From assembly GCA_018663165.1 (NCBI GenBank), contig JABJES010000209.1, positions 1 to 11,152 of the forward strand: a stretch of 11,152 nucleotides of DNA, in the 5' to 3' direction. Source of the DNA: Rhodospirillaceae bacterium (GTDB lineage Bacteria; Pseudomonadota; Alphaproteobacteria; UBA11136). Position numbers and translations under genes: made by a program. The notes under the pieces were generated by a model. The model was given only the letters and a program-made list of their open reading frames with translations, was not told the DNA's origin and made no database searches. Positions 1 to 6,312 of this stretch are shown here, one piece after another (position 1 is the first letter of the stretch; every line of letters begins with the position of its first letter).

Positions 1-132
1 CGTAACCATGAAAATGATCAGTAACACCAGCATCACATCGACCATCGGCGTAACATTGATCTCGGCCATGGGCCGAAAGCTGCGCCGCCCGCGCAGCCCC
101 GGCTGAGACTTCATGCCACCTCCCATGGCCAT
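1..132 (-). CDS. tolR: TolR, biopolymer transport protein, N-terminal part (cut by window edge)
   Basis: The first 44 codons of a TolR/ExbD-family protein are visible; the rest lies beyond position 1. TolR is an inner-membrane protein with one N-terminal membrane span and a periplasmic domain. It works with TolQ as the proton-driven motor of the Tol-Pal system, which keeps the outer membrane attached during division. A glycine/methionine-rich start and a basic stretch (RGRRSFRP) lead into MAEINVTPMVDVMLVLLIIF. This last part holds the family's NVTPxVDVxLVLLIIF motif, with the membrane aspartate (D32) that carries protons. I chose the ATG at 132, giving an MAMGGG start and only 2 bases after the tolQ stop. 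ATG codons at 126 and 114 are alternatives. The near-contiguity with tolQ implies translational coupling. The identity is firm. Confidence 0.93.
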   Translation of the reverse strand, partial: MAMGGGMKSQPGLRGRRSFRPMAEINVTPMVDVMLVLLIIFMVT

Positions 133-134
133 TT

Positions 135-872
135 CTAGCTGCCCTCCTCAAGCTGGCGGGAAAGGACAGCGCTGAACTCACCGGCAAAGGATTCCAGCCG
201 GTTAGCGTAACGGCTGAGATCATTCGATATCTTGTTATAGGCAATCACCGCTGGAATCGCCGCCACCAGGCCGAGTGCTGTGGCGAACAACGCCTCGGCA
301 ATACCCGGTGCCACCACCGCAAGCGAGCTGCTCTTGCTCAGGCCGATGGCCTGGAAACTGTTCATGATTCCCCAGACCGTGCCGAAAAGACCAATAAAGG
401 GCGCTGTCGAACCGACCGAGGCAAGAAACACCATATAGCGTTCCAGATGATCCATTTCACGACCCAGAGAAACCTGCATGACCCGTTCGATCCGTTGCTG
501 GAGGCTCTCGCGCAGATCGCCGGTGCGCCACCCTTGAGCGGTCGAACGCCGCCATTCCCGCATGGCAGCAGCAAAAAGCGCCGCCATCGGATGCAGGGGA
601 TTGGCACCGATGCGATCATAAAGATCGTCCAGCGCCCCTCCCGACCAGAAAGAATCCTCAAATTCCGCAGTCTGGGCGTTAAGACGACGCAGGCGCACAA
701 CCTTGTCAAAAATAATCGCCCAGGACCAGAAGGAGGCCATCAACAAAAGAATGATGACCGTTTTGACAACCAGATCGGCCTGCCAGAAAAGCCCCATGAT
801 CGAAAAATCGGTGGCAGCGACGGATACGCCCAATTGGACGGAGGCGATGGGATCTATAATATTTGGTTCCAT
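135..872 (-). CDS. tolQ: TolQ, proton-channel subunit of the Tol-Pal motor
   Basis: A 245-residue MotA/TolQ/ExbB-family inner-membrane protein. With TolR it converts proton-motive force into movement of TolA during envelope constriction. Three membrane segments are visible: about 35-56 (VVKTVIILLLMASFWSWAII), 146-170 and 188-212. The second contains the family signature GSTAPFIGLFGTVWGIM (residues 154-170). The third is the alanine-rich IAEALFATALGLVAAIPAVI. A large cytoplasmic loop (about 57-145) lies between segments 1 and 2, as expected. The first 25 residues extend beyond the E. coli start, which I believe is usual in alphaproteobacteria. The ATG at 872 has only a weak upstream purine signal, so a later start such as the ATG at 797 cannot be excluded. 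It follows ybgC by 41 bases and precedes tolR by 2 bases, the normal ybgC-tolQ-tolR order. Confidence 0.96.
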   Translation of the reverse strand: MEPNIIDPIASVQLGVSVAATDFSIMGLFWQADLVVKTVIILLLMASFWSWAIIFDKVVRLRRLNAQTAEFEDSFWSGGALDDLYDRIGANPLHPMAALFAAAMREWRRSTAQGWRTGDLRESLQQRIERVMQVSLGREMDHLERYMVFLASVGSTAPFIGLFGTVWGIMNSFQAIGLSKSSSLAVVAPGIAEALFATALGLVAAIPAVIAYNKISNDLSRYANRLESFAGEFSAVLSRQLEEGS

Positions 873-913
873 GACTTAGACTCGTTTTCCAGACAATGAT
901 GATTGATTAGGGA

Positions 914-1405
914 TCAGGATTGGCAGAGGGTCGATATAATCTTGCGTATTTTTTCAGGCATCCGGGCCGGATGGCCGTCCCGATCAATACAGGCGAGCTT
1001 TACTTTCAACTGCACCAGTTCAGTATCGCCACGACGAATAATCTGTCTGGCAACCAGCGAGGCACCACCGGTCTCAACGACACAGGTTTCGACCTCAAGA
1101 AGATCGTCAAGACGGGCGGGGCTAAGAAATTCGGCCTCGCAGCGGCGGATCGCAAAAGCATAGCCGTCACGATGAATGAGATTGCCGTATTCGGGCCCGG
1201 CTAAATGCATCATTTCAGTGCGCGCCCGTTCAGCAAATTTCAAATAATTGGCGTAATAGACGATACCGCCAGCATCCGTATCCTCATAATAGACCCGCAG
1301 AAAAAAACGGTGCACGCCCCCGGATATCGCACCTGGGAGCGGTCCACCCGATGGGTCCGTATAACGCTGATAAGCGGTTTCAACCATCATCGCCATCCGC
1401 TGCAT
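914..1405 (-). CDS. ybgC: YbgC-type acyl-CoA thioesterase, hotdog fold, Tol-Pal associated
   Basis: A 163-residue 4HBT-family hotdog thioesterase. Relatives hydrolyse short-chain or lipid-derived acyl-CoA and interact with acyl carrier protein and phospholipid-synthesis enzymes. The gene is the usual first member of tol-pal operons. The signature YYEDTDAGGIVYYANYLKF runs from residue 39 to 57, and D44 matches the catalytic aspartate (D18 of E. coli YbgC). The E. coli histidine seven residues later is a tyrosine here (Y51), a substitution I would not treat as inactivating. The conserved FLSPARLDD block follows at 93-101. The ATG at 1405 gives about 26 residues before the hotdog core. In-frame ATGs at 1396, 1390 and 1387 are equally possible starts, and none has a strong ribosome-binding site. 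Every candidate start lies inside the 3' end of ruvB, so the two genes are overlapped and probably coupled. Confidence 0.93.
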   Translation of the reverse strand: MQRMAMMVETAYQRYTDPSGGPLPGAISGGVHRFFLRVYYEDTDAGGIVYYANYLKFAERARTEMMHLAGPEYGNLIHRDGYAFAIRRCEAEFLSPARLDDLLEVETCVVETGGASLVARQIIRRGDTELVQLKVKLACIDRDGHPARMPEKIRKIISTLCQS

Positions 1406-2456
1406 TCTCAGCCCCGTAAAGACCGAGTTGCCCGTCGCAGAAGGCAGGGGGAAGCGCCAGACCGAGATGAGAGAATGCCATTTCGCAGAGAACCCGACCG
1501 CGCGGCGTACGTTGAATAAACCCCTGCTGGATCAGAAAAGGCTCCACCACATCTTCCAGGGTATCGCGCTGTTCGGAAAGAGCAGCAGAAATGGTTTCAA
1601 TGCCGACCGGACCGCCGGCGTAATTTTCGGCAATACAGGTCAGATAGCGCCGATCCATGGAATCGAGGCCAAGCTTATCAACCTCAAGACGGGTCAGCGC
1701 CTGATCCGCCACCTCCAAATCAATACGAGTGGTGCCAGCGACGGCGGCGAAATCGCGCACCCGGCGTAACAGGCGTCCAGCGACCCGCGGTGTGCCCCGG
1801 GCACGCCGGGCGATTTCCATCGCCCCGGCATCGACGAGATCAATCCCAAACAAACCCGCCCCGCGCATCACGATCTCGACCAGCTCTTCGGGCTGGTAAA
1901 AGGCCAATCGTAGGGGAATGCCAAACCGCTCGCGCAAGGGCGTCGTAATCAAACCCGAACGGGTGGTCGCCCCAACCAGAGTAAAGGGCGGCAAATCAAT
2001 CCGCACGGAACGCGCTGCCGGCCCCTCACCGATGATGAGATCAAGTTGGTAATCTTCCATCGCCGGGTAGAGAATTTCTTCGACCGCCGGATTGAGGCGG
2101 TGGATTTCATCTATAAAAAGAACGTCACGGGGCTGAAGGTTGGTCAGCAGCGCCGCCAAATCTCCGGCCTTGGCGATCACCGGACCAGAGGTGGCGCGGA
2201 AACCGACACCGGCCTCCCGGGCGACAATCTGGGCCAACGTCGTCTTGCCCAATCCTGGTGGACCGAACAGCAACACATGATCAAGGGCCTCGGCCCGCGA
2301 CCGCGCGGCCTCGATAAAGACCCGAAGATTATCGCACAATCGGTCCTGGCCGATAAAATCGTCCAGTGTTAACGGCCGCACGGAGACTTCGCCGCTATCG
2401 GCGGAGTCGAAACCAGGGGCAACAACCCGGGGGGAATCAGGCGCAGACGCGATCAT
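1380..2456 (-). CDS. ruvB: RuvB, Holliday-junction branch-migration ATPase
   Basis: A 358-residue AAA+ DNA-translocating motor. RuvB hexamers, loaded by RuvA on both sides of a Holliday junction, pump DNA to drive branch migration during recombinational repair. Visible motifs are Walker A GPPGLGKTT (65-73), Walker B LFIDEIHR (113-120), the sensor-1/arginine-finger region VGATTRSGLITTPLRERFG (161-179) and sensor 2 GTPRVAGRLLRR (221-232). A C-terminal winged-helix domain follows, ending around FIQRTPRGRVL (313-323). Length is normal for the family, with a short acidic tail (GAENAADGDDG). The start ATG (2456) overlaps the ruvA stop as ATGA, indicating coupled translation. The 3' end overlaps ybgC by up to 26 bases. 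All key residues are present, so it should be functional. Confidence 0.98.
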   Translation of the reverse strand: MIASAPDSPRVVAPGFDSADSGEVSVRPLTLDDFIGQDRLCDNLRVFIEAARSRAEALDHVLLFGPPGLGKTTLAQIVAREAGVGFRATSGPVIAKAGDLAALLTNLQPRDVLFIDEIHRLNPAVEEILYPAMEDYQLDLIIGEGPAARSVRIDLPPFTLVGATTRSGLITTPLRERFGIPLRLAFYQPEELVEIVMRGAGLFGIDLVDAGAMEIARRARGTPRVAGRLLRRVRDFAAVAGTTRIDLEVADQALTRLEVDKLGLDSMDRRYLTCIAENYAGGPVGIETISAALSEQRDTLEDVVEPFLIQQGFIQRTPRGRVLCEMAFSHLGLALPPAFCDGQLGLYGAENAADGDDG

Positions 2457-3070
2457 GACGCCAATTCTTTCAATGCTTCGGGAATTAAGGATTCAACCGG
2501 CGCTTCCGCGCCCAGCTTGTTGGCCGCATAGGCAACAGCGCCGAAAGCATCGGTCTGGCGATAACCGAGATTGACCAGGGCCGAAACCGCCTCAACCGAG
2601 GGGCCCTTTGCAGAAGAGGTAACATCGGACCCGCCAACGATTTGGACCGCCGCAGGACCGAGATTTATGCTGCCCATCTTGTCTTTTAACTCGTTGACGA
2701 TGCGCGCCGCGAGCTTGGGACCGACGCCATTGGCGCGGCTGACTGCTGTCTTGTCCTGGGCCGCGATCGCCTGCATCAAATCGCCCGGCGGCAATACCGA
2801 GAGGATGGCCAGCGCCACCTTTGCACCAACGCCTTGAACCGTCAGCAACAGGCGGAACCAGTCGCGCTCGATATCCGCCATAAAACCAAAGAGATGAATA
2901 TGATCTTCACGAACATGAGTCTCAATATTAAGGCTGACCGTCGCGCCCTTTTCCAAAAGCGCCGACAAGGTACGAGCGGAACAAAAAACCAGATAGCCGA
3001 CTCCACCAACGTCGAGCACCGCCCAGTCGTCGCCCGTCGAATCGAGAATGCCGGTCAGTTTTGCGATCAA
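2453..3070 (-). CDS. ruvA: RuvA, Holliday-junction recognition subunit (TTG start)
   Basis: A 205-residue protein that binds four-way junctions as a tetramer and recruits RuvB. From the chosen start it reads MIAKLTGILDS (TTG initiator), the canonical RuvA N-terminus. It then shows the OB-fold domain I (to about 64, with REDHIHLFGF at 54-63). Two helix-hairpin-helix motifs follow, TVQGVGAKVALAIL (77-90) and RANGVGPKLAARIVNELK (112-129). After a flexible linker comes the RuvB-binding domain III (about 155-205). I chose TTG at 3070 because AAGGAG sits 7 bases upstream, the length matches the family, and it leaves 22 bases after ruvC. A longer reading frame reaches back to 3184, but the extra 38 residues lie inside ruvC, are not RuvA-like and have no matching ribosome-binding site. 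The stop overlaps the ruvB start. Confidence 0.96.
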   Translation of the reverse strand: MIAKLTGILDSTGDDWAVLDVGGVGYLVFCSARTLSALLEKGATVSLNIETHVREDHIHLFGFMADIERDWFRLLLTVQGVGAKVALAILSVLPPGDLMQAIAAQDKTAVSRANGVGPKLAARIVNELKDKMGSINLGPAAVQIVGGSDVTSSAKGPSVEAVSALVNLGYRQTDAFGAVAYAANKLGAEAPVESLIPEALKELAS

Positions 3071-3083
3071 CCCCTTACTCCTT
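3071..3083 (-). promoter_or_regulatory. Strong ribosome-binding site fixing the TTG start of ruvA
   Basis: On the minus strand AAGGAG (3083-3078) is followed by a 7-base spacer and TTG ATC GCA AAA CTG. This is near-ideal Shine-Dalgarno geometry, and it decides the non-ATG start of ruvA in the short gap after ruvC. Confidence 0.85.
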
Positions 3084-3092
3084 GCCGCCCCA

Positions 3093-3599
3093 TCAGCCGA
3101 CAGCCCGAACCGGACCGGCGAGTGCCTGAGCCGTTTGTGCATGATGGGCGTGACATATGGCAATCGCCAGGGCGTCGGCAGCATCGGTGGTTTCGAAATT
3201 ACAACCAGGCAACAGGATGCGGACCATCATTTCCACCTGTTCTTTCGCCGCGTGCCCCGCCCCGACGACAGATTTTTTAACCACATTAGCGGAATATTCA
3301 GCCACCGGAAGACCGGCTTGTGCCGGGGTCAAAAGTACGACCCCACGGGCTTGACCGAGCTTTAAGGCAGACGCCGGATTGCGATTAACAAACGTTTCCT
3401 CCACCGCCGCCTCAAGGGGCGCATATTCAGCAATAATTGCGCTTATTCCATCAAACAGACAGGAAAGGCGGCGGGCCATTTCAAGGCCAGGGTCAGGATG
3501 AATTGCACCGTTTGCCACATGGCGCAAATGATTGCCCTCAACGTCGATTACACCCCAGCCGGTGTGACGGAGTCCGGGGTCAAGGCCGAGAATCCTCAT
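3093..3599 (-). CDS. ruvC: RuvC, Holliday-junction resolvase
   Basis: A 168-residue RNase H-fold endonuclease that acts as a dimer, cutting two opposite strands of the junction positioned by RuvAB. The four acidic metal ligands are all visible: D7 in RILGLDPGLRHTGWG, E67 in AAVEETFVNRNP, and D139 and D142 in TTDAADALAIAICHAH (E. coli D7, E66, D138, D141). The conserved GQARGVVLL and YSANVVKKSVVG blocks are present. Length is typical. The ATG at 3599 is supported by AAGGA about 7 bases upstream. It lies 79 bases downstream of yebC, with no convincing terminator between, and 22 bases upstream of ruvA, so it is probably part of one yebC-ruvCAB transcript. It appears intact and active. Confidence 0.98.
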   Translation of the reverse strand: MRILGLDPGLRHTGWGVIDVEGNHLRHVANGAIHPDPGLEMARRLSCLFDGISAIIAEYAPLEAAVEETFVNRNPASALKLGQARGVVLLTPAQAGLPVAEYSANVVKKSVVGAGHAAKEQVEMMVRILLPGCNFETTDAADALAIAICHAHHAQTAQALAGPVRAVG

Positions 3600-3678
3600 C
3601 TGGCGTTCCTTGCAAAAACAGATCGCAGCAGGCTCATCATATTCTTTCCAAATCCCTCATACCGAGCGATACCGGCGC

Positions 3679-4434
3679 TTACGCCATCAACTTCGCCAGA
3701 ACCTCATCGGCAATATCAAAATTAGCAGAGACGGTCTGGACGTCGTCGCTGTCGTCCAGGGTCTCAATCAGCTTGAAAAGGGTTTCCGCCGTGCTCTCTT
3801 CGATGGCGACCTGGGTTTGAGGCTGGGGACGCCAAATCAGACTCGCCGTTTCAGGGGCACCGAACTTTTGCTCCAGAGCATCACGCACATCATTGAAATC
3901 ATCGGCCTCGCAGATGATTTCGTGACCGGTTTCCGTTGACTCGACATCCCCGGCTCCAGCCTCAAGTGCTGCCTCAAACATCTCATCGGCGCTGGTGACG
4001 GCAACCGGATAGGAAATGGCACCAACCCGGTCGAACAGATAGCTGACACTGCCCGACTCGCCGAGATTGCCGCCATGCTTGTTGAAGGCAGAGCGCACTT
4101 CGGCTGCCGAGCGGTTGCGGTTATCGGTCAGGACATCGACAATAAGCGACACCCCGCCGGGACCAAATCCTTCATAGCGCACCTCTTCATAGCTCACGCC
4201 CTCTTCGTCACCGGCCCCCCGGCTAACGGCACGCTCAATCGTATCCTTGGGCATATTGGCGGCACGGGCCGCAATAATGGCGCTGCGCAAACGTGGATTG
4301 GCGTCCGGGTCGGACATGCCGCTACGCGCGGCAACTGTGATTTCACGGATCAGTTTGGAGAACACCTTGGCGCGCTTTTTATCCTGAGCGCCCTTACGGT
4401 GCATGATATTCGAGAATTGGGAATGACCAGCCAT
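3679..4434 (-). CDS. yebC: YebC/TACO1-family protein
   Basis: A 251-residue member of the YebC/PmpR/TACO1 family. The N-terminus MAGHSQFSNIMHRKGAQDKK is diagnostic, followed by the conserved RLRSAIIAARAANMPKDTIERA (49-70) and YEGFGPGGVSLIVDVLTDNRNRSAAEVR (87-114). The acidic, alternating C-terminal domains complete the usual three-domain fold. The family was long annotated as a transcriptional regulator. More recent work on bacterial and mitochondrial members indicates a role in translation, relieving ribosome stalling at proline-rich stretches; which role applies here cannot be read from sequence. The ATG at 4434 opens directly on the conserved MAGHSQF start. It is the first gene of the yebC-ruvCAB-ybgC-tolQR run, a common arrangement in proteobacteria, and a good extended -10 box lies about 36 bases upstream. 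Confidence 0.97.
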   Translation of the reverse strand: MAGHSQFSNIMHRKGAQDKKRAKVFSKLIREITVAARSGMSDPDANPRLRSAIIAARAANMPKDTIERAVSRGAGDEEGVSYEEVRYEGFGPGGVSLIVDVLTDNRNRSAAEVRSAFNKHGGNLGESGSVSYLFDRVGAISYPVAVTSADEMFEAALEAGAGDVESTETGHEIICEADDFNDVRDALEQKFGAPETASLIWRPQPQTQVAIEESTAETLFKLIETLDDSDDVQTVSANFDIADEVLAKLMA

Positions 4435-4469
4435 CGCGAAAACTCAACTCCGTGTAATTAAATTAAAAT

Positions 4470-4478
4470 ATTATACCA
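4470..4478 (-). promoter_or_regulatory. Extended -10 promoter upstream of yebC
   Basis: The minus strand reads TGGTATAAT at 4478-4470, a perfect extended -10 (TGn plus TATAAT), about 36 bases before the yebC ATG and inside an AT-rich island (about 4455-4490). No acceptable -35 hexamer lies at 16-18 bases, which fits an extended -10 promoter that needs none. It would drive yebC and probably ruvCAB-ybgC-tolQR. This is sequence reading only; no start site is known. Confidence 0.55.
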
Positions 4479-4611
4479 TATATTGTGGAAATGGGAGGCC
4501 CCTAACCACCAGTCCCACAAAATACCCCACAAAACGTCCCACAAAACGCCCCACGGGCGACCCTGCAGACCATCCCACAGAAACACCCCAATATGGCAAG
4601 ATTGGGGCCAT
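4471..4611 (-). CDS. Possible small glycine-zipper ORF over the 12-bp array (doubtful)
   Basis: An open frame of 46 codons starts at ATG 4611, 22 bases after the ymdB stop, and ends at TAA 4471-4473. Its middle has glycine at residues 9, 13, 17, 21, 25, 29 and 33, with mostly hydrophobic or aromatic residues between (for example SPVGRFVGRFVGYFVGLVV, 18-36). Glycine every fourth residue is the pattern of glycine-zipper membrane helices. However, any 12-bp repeat containing GGG in frame gives this pattern automatically. The start has only a weak AGGG at 9 bases, the ORF overlaps the probable yebC -10 box and a hairpin, and I recognise no relative. It may simply be repeat DNA that happens to be open. 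Confidence 0.2.
   Translation of the reverse strand: MAPILPYWGVSVGWSAGSPVGRFVGRFVGYFVGLVVRGLPFPQYMV
4507..4578 (-). repeat. Degenerate 12-bp tandem array, G-rich on the minus strand
   Basis: Six consecutive 12-base units can be aligned on the minus strand. The three central ones (4519-4554) are nearly identical: GTGGGGCGTTTT, GTGGGACGTTTT, GTGGGGTATTTT. The flanking units keep the GTGGG or GGG core but drift elsewhere. The period is a multiple of three, and in one minus-strand frame each unit reads V-G-x-x. The array lies between ymdB and yebC, about 29 bases upstream of the extended -10 box. Confidence 0.8.
4586..4607 (-). terminator. Stem-loop downstream of ymdB, weak intrinsic terminator candidate
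   Basis: A perfect 7-bp inverted repeat, CCCCAAT and ATTGGGG, encloses an 8-base loop 27 bases after the ymdB stop. On the minus strand it is followed by TGTTTCT, which is only moderately T-rich, so termination would be partial at best. It fits a boundary between the ymdB unit and the yebC promoter. Confidence 0.35.
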
Positions 4612-4633
4612 CAGAAAGAGCCCTAAACCCTTA

Positions 4634-5443
4634 TCAGGCTGGCGTCGCCTGCAAACAGCCGCCAATTCTAAGCGGTGAAATTTTCACAGCCAACCCCGTC
4701 TTATCGTCGGTTTCGACAACAACACCGCACATGGTCGCCTCGCCTTCGGCCGGAGTCAGCCGCTCGCCGGGCATCTTGGTCAAAAACCGGGCCATGGCTG
4801 GCGCTTTCTTCATACCGATGACCGAATCGTAATCACCGCACATACCAAGATCGGTCTGATAAGCGGTGCCGCCGGGCAGTAAACGTGCATCCGCCGTCGG
4901 CACATGGGAATGAGTGCCGATCACCATCGATACGCGGCCATCAAGAAAACAGCCCATGGCCGTCTTTTCCGATGTTGCCTCGCCGTGAACATCAACGATA
5001 ACGGCGTCAATCGTGGCCCCAAGCGTATAGCCGGAAATTACCTTTTCGACACAGGCAAAAGGATCGTCCAGGGCATCCATGAACAGCCGGGTCATCACAT
5101 GCAGCACAAGGATCTTGCGACCATCGGCCAGGGTAAAGACGGCTGCCCCGCGTCCCGGCGTCCCTTTGGGAAAATTATGGGGCCGCAGCAAACGGGGATC
5201 ACTATTGATATAGGCGATAATCTCGCGCTGGTCCCAGACATGATTGCCGGTAGTCAGGGCATCTACACCGGCTTCGTAAAACTCGTTGCAGATTTTTGCC
5301 GTAATGCCGAAACCGTGGGCGGCGTTCTCACCATTGACGACGACGAAATCGATCTTTTCGGCTTTTTTCAAGCGCGGCACATGTTCGCACACCGCCTGAC
5401 GTCCGGCCTTTCCGATGACATCGCCACAAAAGAGGATTTTCAT
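4634..5443 (-). CDS. ymdB: YmdB-type metallophosphoesterase (TIGR00282 family)
   Basis: A 269-residue calcineurin-like phosphoesterase of the family typified by Bacillus subtilis YmdB, which hydrolyses 2',3'-cyclic nucleotides and affects RNA levels and multicellular behaviour. Candidate metal ligands are all present: D8 in LFCGDVIGKAGR, E39/N40 in VVVNGENAAHGFG, N67/H68 in TTGNHVWDQ, H153 in VDVHGEATSEK, and H178/H180 in GTHSHVPTAD. The downstream TDLGMCGDYDSVIG block (197-210) is also typical of the family. Length is normal. The start ATG overlaps the fau stop as ATGA, so translation is coupled to the folate enzyme. This pairing near zapA and 6S RNA is, as I recall, common in alphaproteobacteria. 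The substrate in this organism is inferred from the family only. This ymdB is unrelated to E. coli YmdB, a macrodomain protein. Confidence 0.92.
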   Translation of the reverse strand: MKILFCGDVIGKAGRQAVCEHVPRLKKAEKIDFVVVNGENAAHGFGITAKICNEFYEAGVDALTTGNHVWDQREIIAYINSDPRLLRPHNFPKGTPGRGAAVFTLADGRKILVLHVMTRLFMDALDDPFACVEKVISGYTLGATIDAVIVDVHGEATSEKTAMGCFLDGRVSMVIGTHSHVPTADARLLPGGTAYQTDLGMCGDYDSVIGMKKAPAMARFLTKMPGERLTPAEGEATMCGVVVETDDKTGLAVKISPLRIGGCLQATPA

Positions 5444-6069
5444 GTCGTTTTCCTTTTTCCTCTCGCACCGGGCTCTTGCATCCGATGCGGGCGGATCATT
5501 TCCTTTTCGGTCACCACCAGATCGAGCGGCTGGTCGGTGGCTTCCCGTGGCAGCTTGTCGGCCTTTTGAGCGCCGTAAGCAACCCCCACCGCCATAAGAT
5601 CAGTATTGTCGGCCCGCAATTTTGCCAGGGTCCGGTCATAATATCCGCCGCCATAGCCAAGCCGGCAGCCTTCATCATCAAAGGCGAGGAACGGAACGAG
5701 AAGCAGATCTGGTGTTATTTCGTCCATTGTTTCAGGCGGAACGGGGATGCCAAAGCCGCCCAATTCCATCTCCATACCGGGATGCCACTGACGAAAGACA
5801 AGCGGTCTCTCGCGGCCAACCATGACCGGCAATCCACAACGATGTCCAATACTGTGAAGGTGAGCCAGCAGCACAAGCGGATCCATTTCGCCACGCACCG
5901 GCCAATAGCCAGAGACAATTGCATCGGGTCGCGGGGTCACCGTTGCAAGAAAAACATCCCGCAATGCTTCGCCTATAGGCGGAGAGTCGTGAAGTGCCGC
6001 CTCATGGGCGCCGTCACGCCGGGCGCGGGCCTCAATCCTGGCCGAGGCCTTGCGTTCCTCCAGTGTCAT
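5440..6069 (-). CDS. fau: 5-formyltetrahydrofolate cyclo-ligase (MTHFS)
   Basis: A 209-residue enzyme that uses ATP to convert 5-formyltetrahydrofolate to 5,10-methenyltetrahydrofolate, recycling a storage and inhibitory folate into the one-carbon pool. The ATP/substrate signature LGYGGGYYDRTLA lies at 137-149. Upstream are GYWPVRGEMDP (54-64), FGIPVP (106-111) and LLLVPFLAFDDEGCRLG (122-138), and the conserved late block AVGVAYGAQ follows at 160-168. I chose ATG 6069 (MTLEERKASAR), which gives the usual family length. The frame stays open upstream to 6177, but that part crosses the 6S RNA 3' arm and the 13-bp repeats and is not protein-like. A GTG four codons earlier is an alternative. It is also known as ygfA, and the 6S RNA gene lies directly upstream, the same ssrS-ygfA linkage known in E. 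coli. The stop overlaps the ymdB start. Confidence 0.93.
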   Translation of the reverse strand: MTLEERKASARIEARARRDGAHEAALHDSPPIGEALRDVFLATVTPRPDAIVSGYWPVRGEMDPLVLLAHLHSIGHRCGLPVMVGRERPLVFRQWHPGMEMELGGFGIPVPPETMDEITPDLLLVPFLAFDDEGCRLGYGGGYYDRTLAKLRADNTDLMAVGVAYGAQKADKLPREATDQPLDLVVTEKEMIRPHRMQEPGARGKRKTT

Positions 6070-6112
6070 TGAAACGTTCACGGGTCGGACAGAACCTTCC
6101 GGCAGATCGGGG

Positions 6113-6151
6113 GGCAGAGTTGGACGGCAGAGTTGGACGGCAGAGTTGGAC
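6113..6151 (-). repeat. Three perfect 13-bp tandem copies at the 3' end of 6S RNA
   Basis: The plus strand carries ggcagagttggac three times without mismatch (6113-6125, 6126-6138, 6139-6151). On the transcribed strand each unit is GTCCAACTCTGCC. The unit nearest the 6S body supplies most of the 3' arm of the closing stem; the other two follow directly downstream, before fau. Confidence 0.95.
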
Positions 6152-6307
6152 GGAGCCGACCCGGTCGTTGGTCCCAAATCCCCTCGGGCCTGCAGTGCAG
6201 GTGGGCGCCATATACCGGAACCACGGCTCCGGCAGGGACAGCTCCCTAGAGGTTCTTATTGGCCCCAGTGATTATCGACCTGACGCACCGGCTCAGCGCC
6301 CGTCCAA
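6146..6307 (-). ncRNA. ssrS: 6S RNA, regulator of sigma-70 RNA polymerase
   Basis: A roughly 160-nt RNA between zapA and fau, the classic 6S position. 6S RNA mimics an open promoter and sequesters housekeeping RNA polymerase in stationary phase. Pairing seen on the minus strand: closing stem TTGGACG (6307-6301) with CGTCCAA (6152-6146), then GAGCCG (6294-6289) with CGGCTC (6158-6153), leaving a 6-base bulge on the 5' side. An inner helix pairs GGTCG (6280-6276) with CGACC (6167-6163). An apical hairpin pairs CCGGA (6232-6228) with TCCGG (6219-6215). A small self-complementary hairpin, CCTGCACTGCAGG (6201-6189), lies in the 3' strand, as in the central bubble of known 6S RNAs. Ends are estimated from the promoter and closing stem. 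The 5' end follows a good promoter in the tail of zapA, and the 3' arm lies in a triplicated 13-mer. I did not test it against a covariance model. Confidence 0.85.
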
Positions 6308-6312
6308 ACTGG

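Noticed and set aside
3600..3678. Terminator or small gene between yebC and ruvC
   Set aside because: No stable stem with a T-run and no plausible small ORF with a ribosome-binding site; it looks like an ordinary intra-operon gap.
4471..4665. Longer 64-codon version of the glycine-repeat ORF starting at TTG 4665
   Set aside because: It begins inside ymdB at a TTG with no ribosome-binding site; the ATG at 4611 is a better candidate if the ORF is real.
6070..6177. N-terminal extension of fau up to 6177
   Set aside because: It runs through the 6S 3' arm and the 13-bp repeats, resembles no MTHFS N-terminus, and would make the protein 36 residues longer than the family norm.
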